DNA of 64,000 nucleotides from an uncultured Comamonas sp. (GTDB lineage: Bacteria; Pseudomonadota; Gammaproteobacteria; Burkholderiales; Burkholderiaceae_C): NCBI GenBank assembly GCA_947306475.1, contig CAMZGS010000001.1, positions 186,001 to 250,000 of the forward strand. Direction: 5' to 3'. How positions within the stretch are numbered: position 1 is the first letter of the stretch; the number at the start of each line of letters is the position of its first letter. Under the pieces are notes generated by a model that had not been told where the DNA came from, made no database searches, and was given only the letters and a program-made list of their open reading frames with translations. This document shows, in pieces, positions 35,924-45,354 of the stretch. The translations under genes were made by a program, and so were the position numbers.

Positions 35924-37096
35924 ATGCGTGCAGATGTCTTTTTGGTCGATATGGGCCATGCCAGTACCCGTTCCCAGGCGCAACGCCTGATTGCCTCGGG
36001 CGTGCAGTGGCGCACCTCGCCCCTGCTGCCCTGGAAAAGGGTGCTGAAGAACGGCGACGACATTCCCGCCGGTGCCGAGCTGCAACTGCTGGATGCAGCC
36101 GAGGCCAAATACATCTCGCGCGGGGGGCTCAAGCTTGAAGGCGCATTGGCCACCACCGGCCTGTCCGTGACCGGGCTGCGCTGCCTGGATGTCGGGCAGA
36201 GCACCGGCGGCTTTACCGACTGCCTGCTGCAGGCAGGCGCGGCGCAGGTGATCGGTGTGGATGTGGGCCAGGGCCAGCTGCACGAGCGCCTGCGCGCCGA
36301 CCGGCGTGTGGTGTGCGTGGAGGGGCTCAATGCCCGCAGCATGACCGCCGAGACCCTGCAACAAGCCTGCGAGGAGGTGCTCTCGGAGCGCTGGGAAGAG
36401 GAAGAAGACAACGACACCCTGCCCGAGGCGCCTTACGCCTGGATGCGCAACGGTGGCGTGATCGATGAAGACTACGACGACAGCCGCGATGCCAAGGACG
36501 CCGAAATCGAAGCCTTCAAGGCCGAGCGTGCCGCCAAGGCCAGGGCGCGTGAACTGGGCACCGTGCCCACCGTGCTGCGCCGCAAGGCCGAGTTTGCCGA
36601 TGTGGACATCACGCCGCAGTTTGACTTCGTCACTGGCGATGTGTCCTTCATCTCGCTGACTTTGGTGCTGCCCGCCGTGGTGCGCTTGCTCAAGCCCCAT
36701 GGCCATCTGCTGATGCTGGTCAAGCCCCAGTTTGAGCTGCAACCGGGGCAGGTAGGCAAAGGCGGCATCGTGCGCGATCCAGCGCTGTACGAGCAGGTGC
36801 GCCAGCGCGTGTGCGATTGCCTAGCGCAGCTGGGCCTTGAGGTGAAGGCTTGGCTGGATTCACCCATCACCGGCGGCGATGGCAACCACGAATTCTTCGT
36901 CCACGCCCAGCAGGGCGCGCAGGTGCTGCACCTGGATGCGCCCCTGCCCGAGCAGCCGGCGGCGACCAAGCCAGCGCGTGTCTCGCGCACCGTGCTGCGG
37001 GAGCAAAAGCGCGCCCACATCATCGATCTGGACGAGGACGACGACTACAACGTCCCCGGCCCCGCACGCCCCAAGCGCAAGCAGCGCCCGGCGTGA
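35924..37096 (+). CDS. tlyA: TlyA family rRNA 2'-O-methyltransferase, enlarged
   Basis: TlyA proteins combine an S4 RNA-binding domain with a SAM-dependent FtsJ-like methyltransferase. Here an S4 domain (MRADVFLVDMGHASTRSQAQ) precedes KYISRGGLKLEGAL, the SAM motif LDVGQSTGGFTDCLLQAG, GDVSFISLTLVLPAV and LVKPQFE, with catalytic K, D and K in place. The protein has 390 residues against about 250-270 usual. The excess is an acidic insert of about 80 residues (ERWEEEEDNDTLPEAP, DYDDSRDAKDAEIEAFKAER) and a basic-acidic C-terminal tail. It lies between ahcY and metF, linking methylation with SAM recycling. Confidence 0.9.
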   Translation: MRADVFLVDMGHASTRSQAQRLIASGVQWRTSPLLPWKRVLKNGDDIPAGAELQLLDAAEAKYISRGGLKLEGALATTGLSVTGLRCLDVGQSTGGFTDCLLQAGAAQVIGVDVGQGQLHERLRADRRVVCVEGLNARSMTAETLQQACEEVLSERWEEEEDNDTLPEAPYAWMRNGGVIDEDYDDSRDAKDAEIEAFKAERAAKARARELGTVPTVLRRKAEFADVDITPQFDFVTGDVSFISLTLVLPAVVRLLKPHGHLLMLVKPQFELQPGQVGKGGIVRDPALYEQVRQRVCDCLAQLGLEVKAWLDSPITGGDGNHEFFVHAQQGAQVLHLDAPLPEQPAATKPARVSRTVLREQKRAHIIDLDEDDDYNVPGPARPKRKQRPA

Positions 37097-37130
37097 CACC
37101 TGAGTCCAATTTCTTTAGGGAGGCACCACC

Positions 37131-37967
37131 ATGAGCACCAGCGCTTTTCCCATCAGCTTTGAATTCTTCCCCACCAAGACCCCCGAGGGCGCCGCCAGGC
37201 ACGTGCAGGTGCGCCAGGACCTGTATGCCCGTGCGCCGCAGTTCTGCTCCGTCACCTACGGGGCCGGTGGCTCCACCCAGGAAGGCACTTTTGCCATGGT
37301 GCAGGCCATCCAGCAGGAGGGGGTGCCCGCTGCTGCACACTTTTCCTGCATCGGCGCCACGCGCGAGAAGGTGCGTATGCAGTTGCAGCAGCTCAGGGAC
37401 ATGGGCGTGTGCCGCCTGGTGGCGCTGCGCGGCGACCTGCCCAGCGGCTACGGTCTGGGGGGCGAGTTCCATTACGCCAGCGATCTGGTGGCCTTCATCC
37501 GCCAGGAGTTTGGCGATCATTTCCACATCGAGGTGGCAGCCTACCCGGAGATGCATCCCCAGGCCCGCAGCCCCGAAGCCGACTTGCAGGCCTTCGTCAC
37601 CAAGGTGCGCGCTGGCGCCAACGCCGCCATCACGCAGTACTTCTACAACGCCGATGCCTATGCCCGGTTTGTGGACGATGTGCAACGCCTTGGCGTGGGC
37701 ATCCCGGTGGTCCCCGGTATCATGCCGATCACCAATTCTTCCCAGCTCATGCGTTTTTCTGATGCCACTGGCGCAGAAATTCCGCGCTGGATTCGCCTGC
37801 GGCTGCAAGCCTATGGCGACGATACGGCCTCCATCCGCGCCTTTGGTCTGGATGTCGTGGCCAGTCTGTGCGAGCGACTGCGCGCCCTGGGGGCGCCGGG
37901 CCTGCACTTCTACACCATGAACCAGAGCGCTGCCACCCTGGCACTGTGCGACCGTCTGGGGCTGTGA
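37131..37967 (+). CDS. metF: 5,10-methylenetetrahydrofolate reductase
   Basis: MetF reduces methylene-THF to methyl-THF, the methyl donor for methionine synthesis, with FAD. The product of 278 residues shows the TIM-barrel family signatures [66 protein letters not shown] and [14 protein letters not shown]. Distance to tlyA is 34 bases, with GGGAGG before the start. Together with ahcY this forms a homocysteine-to-methionine branch. Confidence 0.97.
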   Translation: MSTSAFPISFEFFPTKTPEGAARHVQVRQDLYARAPQFCSVTYGAGGSTQEGTFAMVQAIQQEGVPAAAHFSCIGATREKVRMQLQQLRDMGVCRLVALRGDLPSGYGLGGEFHYASDLVAFIRQEFGDHFHIEVAAYPEMHPQARSPEADLQAFVTKVRAGANAAITQYFYNADAYARFVDDVQRLGVGIPVVPGIMPITNSSQLMRFSDATGAEIPRWIRLRLQAYGDDTASIRAFGLDVVASLCERLRALGAPGLHFYTMNQSAATLALCDRLGL

Positions 37968-38038
37968 ACGCTCTGCGGTTGCAGTGGCTTGCGACCACCG
38001 GCTGCGCCTGGGTTCGAACAAGACGCAACCGGATCAGC

Positions 38039-38632
38039 ATGCAGATGCATATTGCTTGGAAAACCGTTGGCAGCTCCTGCCGTTGGGTGGGGGCTGCCGC
38101 CCTGGCCGCCGCCCTGGCCGCGTGCGCACCCCTGGAGACCAATGGACCGGAGTCTGGGCAGGCGCACCTGCGCTCGCCGCAGCACCTTACAGCCTCCCAG
38201 ATGCTCGGCCGCATGGCCCCGGAGCCGGGCCTGCGCCTGCCGGATCCGCTGCGCGCCGCCCAGGAGGCGCTGGAAGCTGAGCGCAGCCACGATGAGGCCG
38301 GCATGGCCTCGTGGTATGGCCCGGGCTTTCATGGCCGTCGCACGGCCAGCGGCGAGCGCTTCGATCAGTATGCGCTCACTGCTGCGCACCCCAGTCTGCC
38401 TTTTGGCTCCCTGGTGTGTGTGCTCAGCCCCAAGAGCGGCAGGAGCGTGGTGGTGCGCATCAACGACCGTGGCCCGTTTGCCAAAAAGCGCATCATTGAC
38501 CTGAGCAAAGGCGCTGCCCAGGCGCTGGGCATGACCGGTCTGCGTGCGGTGGAGCTGTGGCACCTGCAGGAGGGGGAGGACAGCTGCCCCGAGCACCTGC
38601 TGGCCCAGGCTGCAGCGGAACAGGACCGCTGA
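38039..38632 (+). CDS. rlpA: Septal ring lytic transglycosylase RlpA-like lipoprotein
   Basis: The protein of 197 residues starts [20 protein letters not shown] and has a lipoprotein signal ending AAALAAC. The double-psi barrel of RlpA follows: [20 protein letters not shown] near residue 90, [36 protein letters not shown] with the catalytic Asp, and [10 protein letters not shown]. There is no C-terminal SPOR domain, so this is the short type. An in-frame ATG two codons downstream is an alternative start. No close partner genes. Confidence 0.9.
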   Translation: MQMHIAWKTVGSSCRWVGAAALAAALAACAPLETNGPESGQAHLRSPQHLTASQMLGRMAPEPGLRLPDPLRAAQEALEAERSHDEAGMASWYGPGFHGRRTASGERFDQYALTAAHPSLPFGSLVCVLSPKSGRSVVVRINDRGPFAKKRIIDLSKGAAQALGMTGLRAVELWHLQEGEDSCPEHLLAQAAAEQDR

Positions 38633-38705
38633 CACGGGGCGCGCTGCGGCCCGGCCTCTGACACTCCACGGCATTTGACGCGCTGGAGGTGTTGCCGGTG
38701 GCGGC

Positions 38706-39596
38706 CTAGTTGCCTGCGCTCTCCAGCGTGAAGGCGGCGTGTTTGTCCTGACCCAGCAGCTGCACCATCTGCGGCAGTGCCGGCTCCAGCGCTGCGCGCA
38801 GGGAATACGGAGGGTTGATGATGAACATGCCACTGGCGGGCAGCCCCGGGCGCTGCACCTGGCCATCGGGCAGAGTCTGCGGCTTGCCCGACTTGACGGT
38901 GAGCGTGGCGTGCAGCCAGCCCCGACCTGCCTTGGAGGCCAGGGCCTTCAGGCGGCGCGGCAGGTCGTGCGCTTCCTGGCGCGCGATGATGGGGTACCAC
39001 ACGGCATAGCAGCCGGTGGCAAAGCGGCGCAGGCTGTCTTCCACCAGGGTCACCACCTTGCCGTAATCGCTCTTGATTTCATAGCTGGGATCGCATAGCA
39101 GCAAACCACGGCGCGTTGCTGGCGGCAGGAAGCGCTTCACCCCGGCAAAGCCGTCTTCCATCAGCACCTGCACCGGGCAGGGCGCCTCCAGTTGTGCCAT
39201 GTTGCCTTGCAGGGCACGTGCGTCCTGGGGCAGCAGCTCGAACAGGCGCAGGCGGTCCTGCGGGCGCAGCACGCTGGCCAGCAGCGCGGGGGAGCCAGGG
39301 TAGTTGCGCAGCTGCGTGCCGGGGTTGAAGCTGCGCACCAGCGCAGCATAGGACTGCAAGGCAGGTGCCAGCGTCTCCTGTGGCGCGGCCATGATGGGGG
39401 TGATGCCATGCAGGGCCTCGCCGCTGGTGCTGGCAAAGTCGCCATCCAGGCGATAAAGACCTGCACCGGCATGGGTGTCGATCACCCCCAGCGCCGTGTC
39501 CTTTTGCACCAGGTACCGGGCAATGGCAAGCAGGGTGGTGTGTTTGAGCACGTCGGCATGGTTGCCGGCGTGGAAGGCATGGCGATAGCTGAACAT
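38706..39596 (-). CDS. rlmJ: 23S rRNA (adenine(2030)-N6)-methyltransferase
   Basis: RlmJ methylates A2030 of 23S rRNA. The product of 296 residues has MFSYRHAFHAGNHADVLKH at the N-terminus, the SAM-binding motif VIDTHAGAGLYRL near residue 40, YPGSPALLASVLRPQDRL, and the catalytic motif IV DPSYEIKSDYGK. The end carries GMFIINPPYSLRAALEPALP. The start at 39596 is set by the family N-terminus; the frame is open 11 codons further. It is divergent from rplM. Confidence 0.96.
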   Translation of the reverse strand: MFSYRHAFHAGNHADVLKHTTLLAIARYLVQKDTALGVIDTHAGAGLYRLDGDFASTSGEALHGITPIMAAPQETLAPALQSYAALVRSFNPGTQLRNYPGSPALLASVLRPQDRLRLFELLPQDARALQGNMAQLEAPCPVQVLMEDGFAGVKRFLPPATRRGLLLCDPSYEIKSDYGKVVTLVEDSLRRFATGCYAVWYPIIARQEAHDLPRRLKALASKAGRGWLHATLTVKSGKPQTLPDGQVQRPGLPASGMFIINPPYSLRAALEPALPQMVQLLGQDKHAAFTLESAGN

Positions 39597-39642
39597 AGTG
39601 GTTTTCTCCCCGGGGGCGCTAGCGCGCAAGGCAAGGTCTTTA

Positions 39643-39648
39643 TATAAT
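39643..39648 (+). promoter_or_regulatory. -10 element of the rplM-rpsI promoter
   Basis: A perfect TATAAT lies about 150 bases upstream of rplM in the rlmJ-rplM divergent region. The -35 region is not clear. The long leader is usual for ribosomal protein operons, where L13 can control its own mRNA. Confidence 0.5.
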
Positions 39649-39797
39649 GGCGGGCTTCGCAGCGATTTTAAGGATCCCGCGGCGAAGTCATTGGCCCTGC
39701 TGCCAATGCCCCCTGCCTAAGAGGCTTCCATCGCAAGAAGAAGCGCCGACCGCAGAAAAGGATCGTTCTTTCCATCTTCTTTCAAAGAGAATCCCCC

Positions 39798-40226
39798 ATG
39801 TCTACATTCAGCGCAAAGCCCGCTGAGGTGCAGCACGACTGGTATGTGATTGACGCCACCGACAAGGTGCTCGGCCGGGTCGCCAGCGAAGTGGCCCTGC
39901 GTCTGCGCGGCAAGCACAAAGCCATCTACACGCCTCACGTGGATACCGGCGATTACATCGTCGTCATCAACGCCTCCAAGCTCAAGGTCACCGGCACCAA
40001 GAGCACCGACAAGATTTACTACCGTCACTCGGGCTTCCCCGGCGGCATCACTGCCACCAACTTCCGCGACCTGCAGGCCAAGTTCCCCGGCCGCGCGCTG
40101 GAAAAGGCCGTCAAGGGCATGCTGCCCAAGGGTCCCCTGGGCTACGCCATGATCAAGAAGCTGAAGGTGTACGGTGGTGCCGAGCATCCCCACGGCGCCC
40201 AACAGCCCAAAGTGCTGGAAATCTAA
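39798..40226 (+). CDS. rplM: 50S ribosomal protein L13
   Basis: The protein has 142 residues. [20 protein letters not shown], then [40 protein letters not shown] and the C-terminal [20 protein letters not shown] are the complete L13 signatures. It is an early assembly protein of the large subunit. rpsI starts 11 bases after its stop, the universal L13-S9 operon. AAAGAGAA precedes the start. Confidence 0.99.
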   Translation: MSTFSAKPAEVQHDWYVIDATDKVLGRVASEVALRLRGKHKAIYTPHVDTGDYIVVINASKLKVTGTKSTDKIYYRHSGFPGGITATNFRDLQAKFPGRALEKAVKGMLPKGPLGYAMIKKLKVYGGAEHPHGAQQPKVLEI

Positions 40227-40237
40227 GGAGTCTTGAG

Positions 40238-40630
40238 ATGATTGGTGAATGGAACAACGGCACTGGCCGTCGCAAGTCCAGCGTCGCTCGCGTCTTCCTG
40301 AAGAAGGGCAGCGGCAAGATTACCGTCAACGGTAAGGACATCCAGGATTACTTTGGCCGTGAAACCTCGATCATGGTCGTCAAGCAGCCCCTGGTGCTGA
40401 CGGACAACCTGGAAAGCTTCGACATCCAGGTCAACGTGCGCGGCGGTGGCGAATCGGGCCAGGCCGGCGCAACCCGCCACGGCATCACCCGTGCGCTGAT
40501 CGACTACGACATTGGCCTCAAGCCCGCACTGAGCGCTGCCGGCTTCGTGACCCGCGATGCTCGTGAAGTCGAGCGCAAGAAGGTCGGCCTGCGTGGTGCA
40601 CGCCGCGCCAAGCAGTTCTCCAAGCGTTAA
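40238..40630 (+). CDS. rpsI: 30S ribosomal protein S9
   Basis: The protein has 130 residues: [20 protein letters not shown] at the N-terminus, [20 protein letters not shown] in the middle and the conserved basic C-terminal tail [14 protein letters not shown], which reaches the P-site tRNA. It is co-transcribed with rplM, with AAGGAG before the start codon. Confidence 0.99.
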   Translation: MIGEWNNGTGRRKSSVARVFLKKGSGKITVNGKDIQDYFGRETSIMVVKQPLVLTDNLESFDIQVNVRGGGESGQAGATRHGITRALIDYDIGLKPALSAAGFVTRDAREVERKKVGLRGARRAKQFSKR

Positions 40631-40637
40631 TGCATCC

Positions 40638-40657
40638 GTGGCCGGCATGCCGGCCAC
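40638..40657. other. Perfect 20-base palindrome after rpsI
   Basis: GTGGCCGGCATGCCGGCCAC is exactly self-complementary and starts 7 bases after the rpsI stop. It can form a very short stem or act as a protein-binding site; a full terminator follows shortly after. Confidence 0.6.
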
Positions 40658-40683
40658 TGCAGTCAGCGCAGAGCGTTCTGCAC

Positions 40684-40718
40684 AAAACCACCTGTGCCTG
40701 GTGCCCAGGTGGTTTTTT
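40684..40718 (+). terminator. Intrinsic terminator of rplM-rpsI
   Basis: The stem AAAACCACCTG / CAGGTGGTTTT with an 11-base loop ends in six T. It lies about 55 bases after the rpsI stop and before erpA. Confidence 0.88.
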
Positions 40719-40792
40719 CATGGCCCAAAGCGCACATATGCCCCCTGCGCTACCATGCGCGTCCCCCTGTTTGCTTGCTGGAGAGAGTTCCC

Positions 40793-41137
40793 ATGAGTAC
40801 CGATACGCCCGAACCCATTGTGTTTACCGACAGCGCTGCCGCCAAGGTGGCCGAGCTGATCGCCGAGGAGGGTAACCCCGACCTGAAGCTGCGCGTTTTC
40901 GTGCAGGGTGGTGGCTGCTCGGGCTTTCAGTACGGCTTCACCTTCGATGAAGAAGTCAACGAGGACGACACCACGATGGTGAAGAACGGTGTCTCCCTGC
41001 TCATCGATGCCATGAGCTACCAGTACCTGGTCGGCGCGGAAATCGACTACAAGGAAGACCTGCAGGGCGCGCAGTTTGTCATCCGCAACCCCAATGCGCA
41101 GACCACCTGCGGCTGCGGCTCCAGCTTCTCGATTTAA
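40793..41137 (+). CDS. erpA: Iron-sulfur cluster insertion protein ErpA
   Basis: ErpA is an A-type carrier that delivers Fe-S clusters to apoproteins, including isoprenoid enzymes. The product of 114 residues has the three conserved cysteines of A-type carriers: one in [14 protein letters not shown] and two in the C-terminal [14 protein letters not shown] at 40793 follows GGAGAGAG. It is transcribed separately from rpsI and convergent with anmK. Confidence 0.97.
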   Translation: MSTDTPEPIVFTDSAAAKVAELIAEEGNPDLKLRVFVQGGGCSGFQYGFTFDEEVNEDDTTMVKNGVSLLIDAMSYQYLVGAEIDYKEDLQGAQFVIRNPNAQTTCGCGSSFSI

Positions 41138-41157
41138 AGCCGATTCTTTTAAAAAGA

Positions 41158-41235
41158 TAGCTGCTGGCGCTTGCCATTCCTGGTTTTCAGGTATTTGAAT
41201 CTGAAAAAACCAGGCGGACAAAGCGCAAGCAGCTA
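41158..41235. repeat. Dispersed palindromic repeat, copy 7
   Basis: Outer arms TAGCTGCTGGCGCTT / AAGCGCAAGCAGCTA (two mismatches) and inner arms CCTGGTTTTCAG / CTGAAAAAACCAGG are separated by a short loop; T-rich sequence follows. It lies between the convergent erpA and anmK genes. Confidence 0.85.
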
Positions 41236-41257
41236 TATTTTTTGATTGATCCGGTGC

Positions 41258-42406
41258 TCAAACCGGATAAATCGCCCCCAGAATGCGCGGCCCGGCGGCA
41301 CCGGTGACGGCTGGCAGATTGCCCGCCTGCCCCAGCAGGCATTGGCGTGCCAGCCAGGCGAAGGCTGCTGCCTCCACTTGCAGCGGCGGCAGGCCCCGGC
41401 TATCGGTGGAAGTCACACGGATCTGCGGCAGGCGTTGCTGCAACTGCGCCATCAGATGGCCGTTGAGCGCGCCGCCGCCGCAGACCAGCAACTCTTGTGC
41501 ACGGCTGATGTGGTGGCGCATGCTGTCTGCGCAGGCCTGGGCGGTGAAGGCGGTGAGCGTGGCCTGCACATCCACCGGGGCAGCATCGGCAAAGCCTTGC
41601 AACTGCTGCTCCAGCCAGTCCATGTGGAACAGATCGCGCCCGGTGCTCTTGGGTGGGGGTTGCCGCAAATAAGGCTCGCGCAGCAGTTGCGCCAAAAGGG
41701 CTGGCAGCACCTGACCGCTGGCGGCCCAGGCGCCATTGGCGTCGTAGGGCTGGCCGGTGTGGCGCTGGCACCAGGCATCCATCAGGGCATTGCCCGGGCC
41801 GCAATCCCAGCCTGTCACCTGCTCTGCGCTGCCGGGCGGGGGCAGCACGCTCACATTGGCAATGCCACCGATATTCAGCACCAGCCCCACCCCGCTTGGG
41901 GGGGCAAACACCTGCTGGTGAAAGGCGGGCACCAGGGGCGCGCCCTGCCCGCCAGCGGCCACATCACGGCTGCGCAGGTCGGCCACCACGGTGATGCCGG
42001 CGCGCTCGGCCAGCAGGGATGGGTTGAGCAGTTGCAGGGTGTAGCCGCAGCCATCGTGCAGGCCGGGCTGGTGGCGCACGGTCTGACCATGGGCACCGAT
42101 GGCGGCGATCTGCCGGGGTGTCATGTCGCTGCTGGTCAGCAGTTGCTCCACCACCTGGGCGTAGAGCTGACTCAGCGCATTGCCCGCCAGGGCGGCGCGG
42201 TGCAGTTCATCGCTGCCGTGGCGGCTGTTGAGTGCCAGCAGCTCGGCGCGCAAGGCTGTGGGCATGGCGCAGCTGGCATGGGCCAGGATCTGGATGGCTG
42301 GCGGTTCGGATGGGGCACCGAAGCGGGCCAGCACGCCGTCCACGCCATCCAGGGAGGTGCCGGACATCAGGCCGATGAAGTAATGCGTGCTGTGGGACTG
42401 GAGCAT
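41258..42406 (-). CDS. anmK: Anhydro-N-acetylmuramic acid kinase
   Basis: AnmK phosphorylates anhydro-MurNAc released in cell-wall recycling to MurNAc-6-phosphate. The product of 382 residues starts MLQSHSTHYFIGLMSGTSLD with the family motif GLMSGTSLDGVD. It has AIGAHGQTVRHQPG, LVLNIGGIANVSVL, DCGPGNALMDAW and the C-terminal LLVCGGGALNGHLM. It is placed next to an M23 peptidase gene on the same strand; both act on peptidoglycan. Confidence 0.96.
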   Translation of the reverse strand: MLQSHSTHYFIGLMSGTSLDGVDGVLARFGAPSEPPAIQILAHASCAMPTALRAELLALNSRHGSDELHRAALAGNALSQLYAQVVEQLLTSSDMTPRQIAAIGAHGQTVRHQPGLHDGCGYTLQLLNPSLLAERAGITVVADLRSRDVAAGGQGAPLVPAFHQQVFAPPSGVGLVLNIGGIANVSVLPPPGSAEQVTGWDCGPGNALMDAWCQRHTGQPYDANGAWAASGQVLPALLAQLLREPYLRQPPPKSTGRDLFHMDWLEQQLQGFADAAPVDVQATLTAFTAQACADSMRHHISRAQELLVCGGGALNGHLMAQLQQRLPQIRVTSTDSRGLPPLQVEAAAFAWLARQCLLGQAGNLPAVTGAAGPRILGAIYPV

Positions 42407-42420
42407 GGACTCAAGACGAC

Positions 42421-42443
42421 AAGAGCCTCTGGATGAGGCTCTT
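42421..42443 (-). terminator. Hairpin between the M23 peptidase gene and anmK
   Basis: The perfect stem AAGAGCCTC / GAGGCTCTT with a 5-base loop lies 30 bases past the M23 stop. There is no T run, so read-through into anmK is likely. Confidence 0.5.
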
Positions 42444-42472
42444 GGATTTGGGAGGAAGAGGGGGCGCCCTGC

Positions 42473-43915
42473 CTACTGCGCGTTGGCGGTGTAGATCAGG
42501 GCGGCAGAAGCCAGTTGCGCACGCATCTGGTCTGCCTGGGCCTGGAAGGCCTGCTTGACCTTTTCCGAGATCGGGTTGGCTTCGCTCTCCGCCACGATGG
42601 TGCTCGGGTCCTGGTGCTGACCATTGACGCGGAATTCGAAGTGCAGGTGCGGCCCTGTGGACCAGCCGGTCGAGCCCACGGCACCGATGCCGTCGCCTTG
42701 CTCCAGGCGCTGGCCCTTCCGCACATCGATGCGGCTCAGGTGGGCATAGACGGTGACGTGGCTGGGGTTGGTGTGTTTGACGTACACCACATTGCCAAAA
42801 CCGTTTTGCCAGCCGGCGAACTCCACCACGCCATCGCCCACGGTACGCACCTTGGTGCCGGTGGGTGCTGCGTAGTCGGTGCCCAGGTGCCTGCGCCAGG
42901 TCTTGTGGATGGGGTGCATGCGACCGCCAAAGGTGCTGCTGATGCGCGAGAACTCCACCGGGGTGTTCAGGTAGGCACGGCGCAGGCTGGAGCCGTCCAG
43001 CGCGTAGTAGGAGCCGCGCTGATTGGGTTCCTGGAACCACATGGCTTCATAGGTCTTGCCACGGTTGACGAACTGCGCCGTCAGCACGCGGCCCGCCCGC
43101 AGGGGCTCGCCGTCGGCTTCCAGTGTTTCGTACACCAGGGTGAAGCGGTCACCCTTGAACAGGCGGTGGAAGTTGATTTCCGGGAAGATGTCGGCAATCT
43201 GCGCGGCGGTGCTGTCCGGGATGCCTGCTGCATCGGTGGCGGCAAACAGCGTGCTGTGGATGGTGCCGCCAGCCAGGCGGGTGTTGACGGTCAGCGGGGC
43301 GCTTTCGATCCTGCTCTCGAACTTGTCCTGTGCGTTGCGTTGCAGCGTCAGGCGCTGGAACATGCCGCTGGATTCATCCTTGACCCAGCGCACGGTCAGC
43401 TGGCGCAGGCGGTGGTTGCTGTCCACTTCAGCACTGACCAGGCGGCCGCTGCGCCCCAGCACATGTTGACGTACCTGGGCGGTGGTGCGCAGAAAGGCTT
43501 CTGCCTCAGGGTCGGCAACGCCCAGGCGCTGCAGCAGCGACTCGGCCGTATCGGTGTAGCGCGTGTATTCACTGCGGTACAGGGCGTAGTCAACATTGCT
43601 GGTCAGCTCGGCCAGGGTGCTGCCTTCGACCAGGGAGCTGACCGGGGAGATGACGGTGCGGACGGAAAGAGCGCTGGCTTCGGAGTCCAGAGAGGCCACG
43701 GCAAACGCGCCGCCACCTGCGGTCAGCAGGAGGCCGGCGATGGCGGCAGTGATGCGTTTGGGGTGGCGTTGGAAGGACTGAGCCAGGCGTGCGAGCAAGG
43801 GATTGCTGGCAGAGAAAAAACGGAAATTCAACACAGGCTTCCAGTCGGCGAGGAATGCAAGAAACAGGGGGAGTTTGGAAGACGGCGCCGCTGCGGGAGC
43901 GTCAGACTGTTCCAT
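42473..43915 (-). CDS. M23 family peptidoglycan endopeptidase (MepM-like)
   Basis: The enzyme is a membrane-anchored zinc endopeptidase that cuts peptidoglycan cross-links. The product of 480 residues has a cytoplasmic N-terminus, one membrane segment (ITAAIAGLLLTAGGGAFAVA, about 55-75) and a middle region resembling the OapA/Csd3 inhibitory domain. The C-terminal LytM domain carries zinc ligands in RRHLGTDYAAPTG and HLHFEFRVNG, with catalytic His in VYAHLS. It is divergent from tyrS and followed by anmK, a conserved arrangement in proteobacteria. Confidence 0.94.
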   Translation of the reverse strand: MEQSDAPAAAPSSKLPLFLAFLADWKPVLNFRFFSASNPLLARLAQSFQRHPKRITAAIAGLLLTAGGGAFAVASLDSEASALSVRTVISPVSSLVEGSTLAELTSNVDYALYRSEYTRYTDTAESLLQRLGVADPEAEAFLRTTAQVRQHVLGRSGRLVSAEVDSNHRLRQLTVRWVKDESSGMFQRLTLQRNAQDKFESRIESAPLTVNTRLAGGTIHSTLFAATDAAGIPDSTAAQIADIFPEINFHRLFKGDRFTLVYETLEADGEPLRAGRVLTAQFVNRGKTYEAMWFQEPNQRGSYYALDGSSLRRAYLNTPVEFSRISSTFGGRMHPIHKTWRRHLGTDYAAPTGTKVRTVGDGVVEFAGWQNGFGNVVYVKHTNPSHVTVYAHLSRIDVRKGQRLEQGDGIGAVGSTGWSTGPHLHFEFRVNGQHQDPSTIVAESEANPISEKVKQAFQAQADQMRAQLASAALIYTANAQ

Positions 43916-44049
43916 TGTGCGGGGCGGTGGATAACCGCCGTTTGCATTATGTCAAAAACCAGCCTGACTAAAATGCGACCGACAAGCAGCCGGGCCAAAG
44001 CCCCGAGATTGTAGCTGGGCAGCCACCCCATCGAATAGAAAAAACCCTT

Positions 44050-45285
44050 ATGAATCAAACTTCTGTTACCAAGAATTACCCAATCACGGACACCGTGCGC
44101 CATGCCATGGAGGTGACTCTGCGCGGTGTGGATGAGCTGCTGCCCCAGGACGAATGGCTGCACAAGCTGGCCCGCTCCGAGGCCACGGGCCAGCCGCTGC
44201 GCATCAAGCTGGGGCTGGACCCGACGGCACCCGACATCCACCTGGGCCACACCGTGGTGCTGAACAAGATGCGCCAGTTGCAGGACCTGGGCCATACGGT
44301 GATCTTCCTGATTGGCGACTTCACCACCCTGATCGGTGACCCGTCCGGGCGCAACAGCACACGCCCGCCGCTGACAGCCGAGCAGATCAAGGTCAACGCC
44401 GAGACGTACTACACCCAGGCAGCCAAGGTGCTGGATCCGGCAAGGACCGAGGTGCGCTACAACAGCGAGTGGAGCGACGCCCTGGGCGCGCGCGGCATGA
44501 TCGAACTGGCCGCCAAGTACACCGTGGCACGCATGATGGAGCGCAACGACTTCCACCAGCGCTTCACCGAGGGCAACTCCATCAGCCTGCACGAGTTCCT
44601 GTACCCGCTGCTGCAAGGCAACGACTCGGTGGCGCTGAAGGCCGATCTGGAGCTGGGTGGCACCGACCAGAAGTTCAACCTGATGATGGGCCGTCACCTG
44701 CAACAGGAATACGGTCAGGAGCCGCAGTGTGTGCTCACCATGCCGCTGCTGGTGGGGCTGGATGGCGTGCACAAGATGTCCAAGTCCAAGAACAACTACG
44801 TGGGCATCACCGAGGATGCGAACACCATGTTCGCCAAGATCCTGTCAATTTCCGACGACCTGATGTGGGACTGGTACACGCTGCTGTCCTTCAGGAGCCT
44901 GGATGAGATCGCCAGGCTCAAGGCGGAAGTGGAGGCTGGGCGCAACCCCAAGGAGGCCAAGGTGCTGCTGGCCAAGGAGATCACCGCGCGCTTTCACAGT
45001 GCGGCAGCGGCCGATGCGGCGGAGCAGGATTTCATCAACCGCAGCCGTGGTGGCATTCCCGATCAGATTCCCGAAATGCAGATCAGCGGCGCACCGGTGG
45101 GCATTGCGGCGCTGCTCAAGCAGACCCAGCTGGCGCCTTCGACCAGCGAGGCCAACCGCCTGATCGAAGGTGGCGGTGTGCGTGTGGATGGCAGCGTGGT
45201 GGGCGAGCGCAGCCTGAAGCTGAACGCTGGCACCTATGTGCTACAGGTGGGCAAGCGCAAGTTCGTGCGCGTGACCCTGGATTGA
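44050..45285 (+). CDS. tyrS: Tyrosyl-tRNA synthetase
   Basis: The product of 411 residues is a class I synthetase. The HIGH-equivalent is HLGH in [17 protein letters not shown], the KMSKS motif is intact in [16 protein letters not shown], and [13 protein letters not shown] lies in the active site. A C-terminal S4 domain ([20 protein letters not shown]) binds tRNA. Length and motif spacing match the TyrZ-like (TyrRS type 2) group common in proteobacteria. Confidence 0.98.
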   Translation: MNQTSVTKNYPITDTVRHAMEVTLRGVDELLPQDEWLHKLARSEATGQPLRIKLGLDPTAPDIHLGHTVVLNKMRQLQDLGHTVIFLIGDFTTLIGDPSGRNSTRPPLTAEQIKVNAETYYTQAAKVLDPARTEVRYNSEWSDALGARGMIELAAKYTVARMMERNDFHQRFTEGNSISLHEFLYPLLQGNDSVALKADLELGGTDQKFNLMMGRHLQQEYGQEPQCVLTMPLLVGLDGVHKMSKSKNNYVGITEDANTMFAKILSISDDLMWDWYTLLSFRSLDEIARLKAEVEAGRNPKEAKVLLAKEITARFHSAAAADAAEQDFINRSRGGIPDQIPEMQISGAPVGIAALLKQTQLAPSTSEANRLIEGGGVRVDGSVVGERSLKLNAGTYVLQVGKRKFVRVTLD

Positions 45286-45354
45286 GGTGAAGGAAAGGGC
45301 GCGTGGGGAGATCACCCCCCCACGTGCCCGGTTGCCGGCCGCAGTGGCAGCAGT

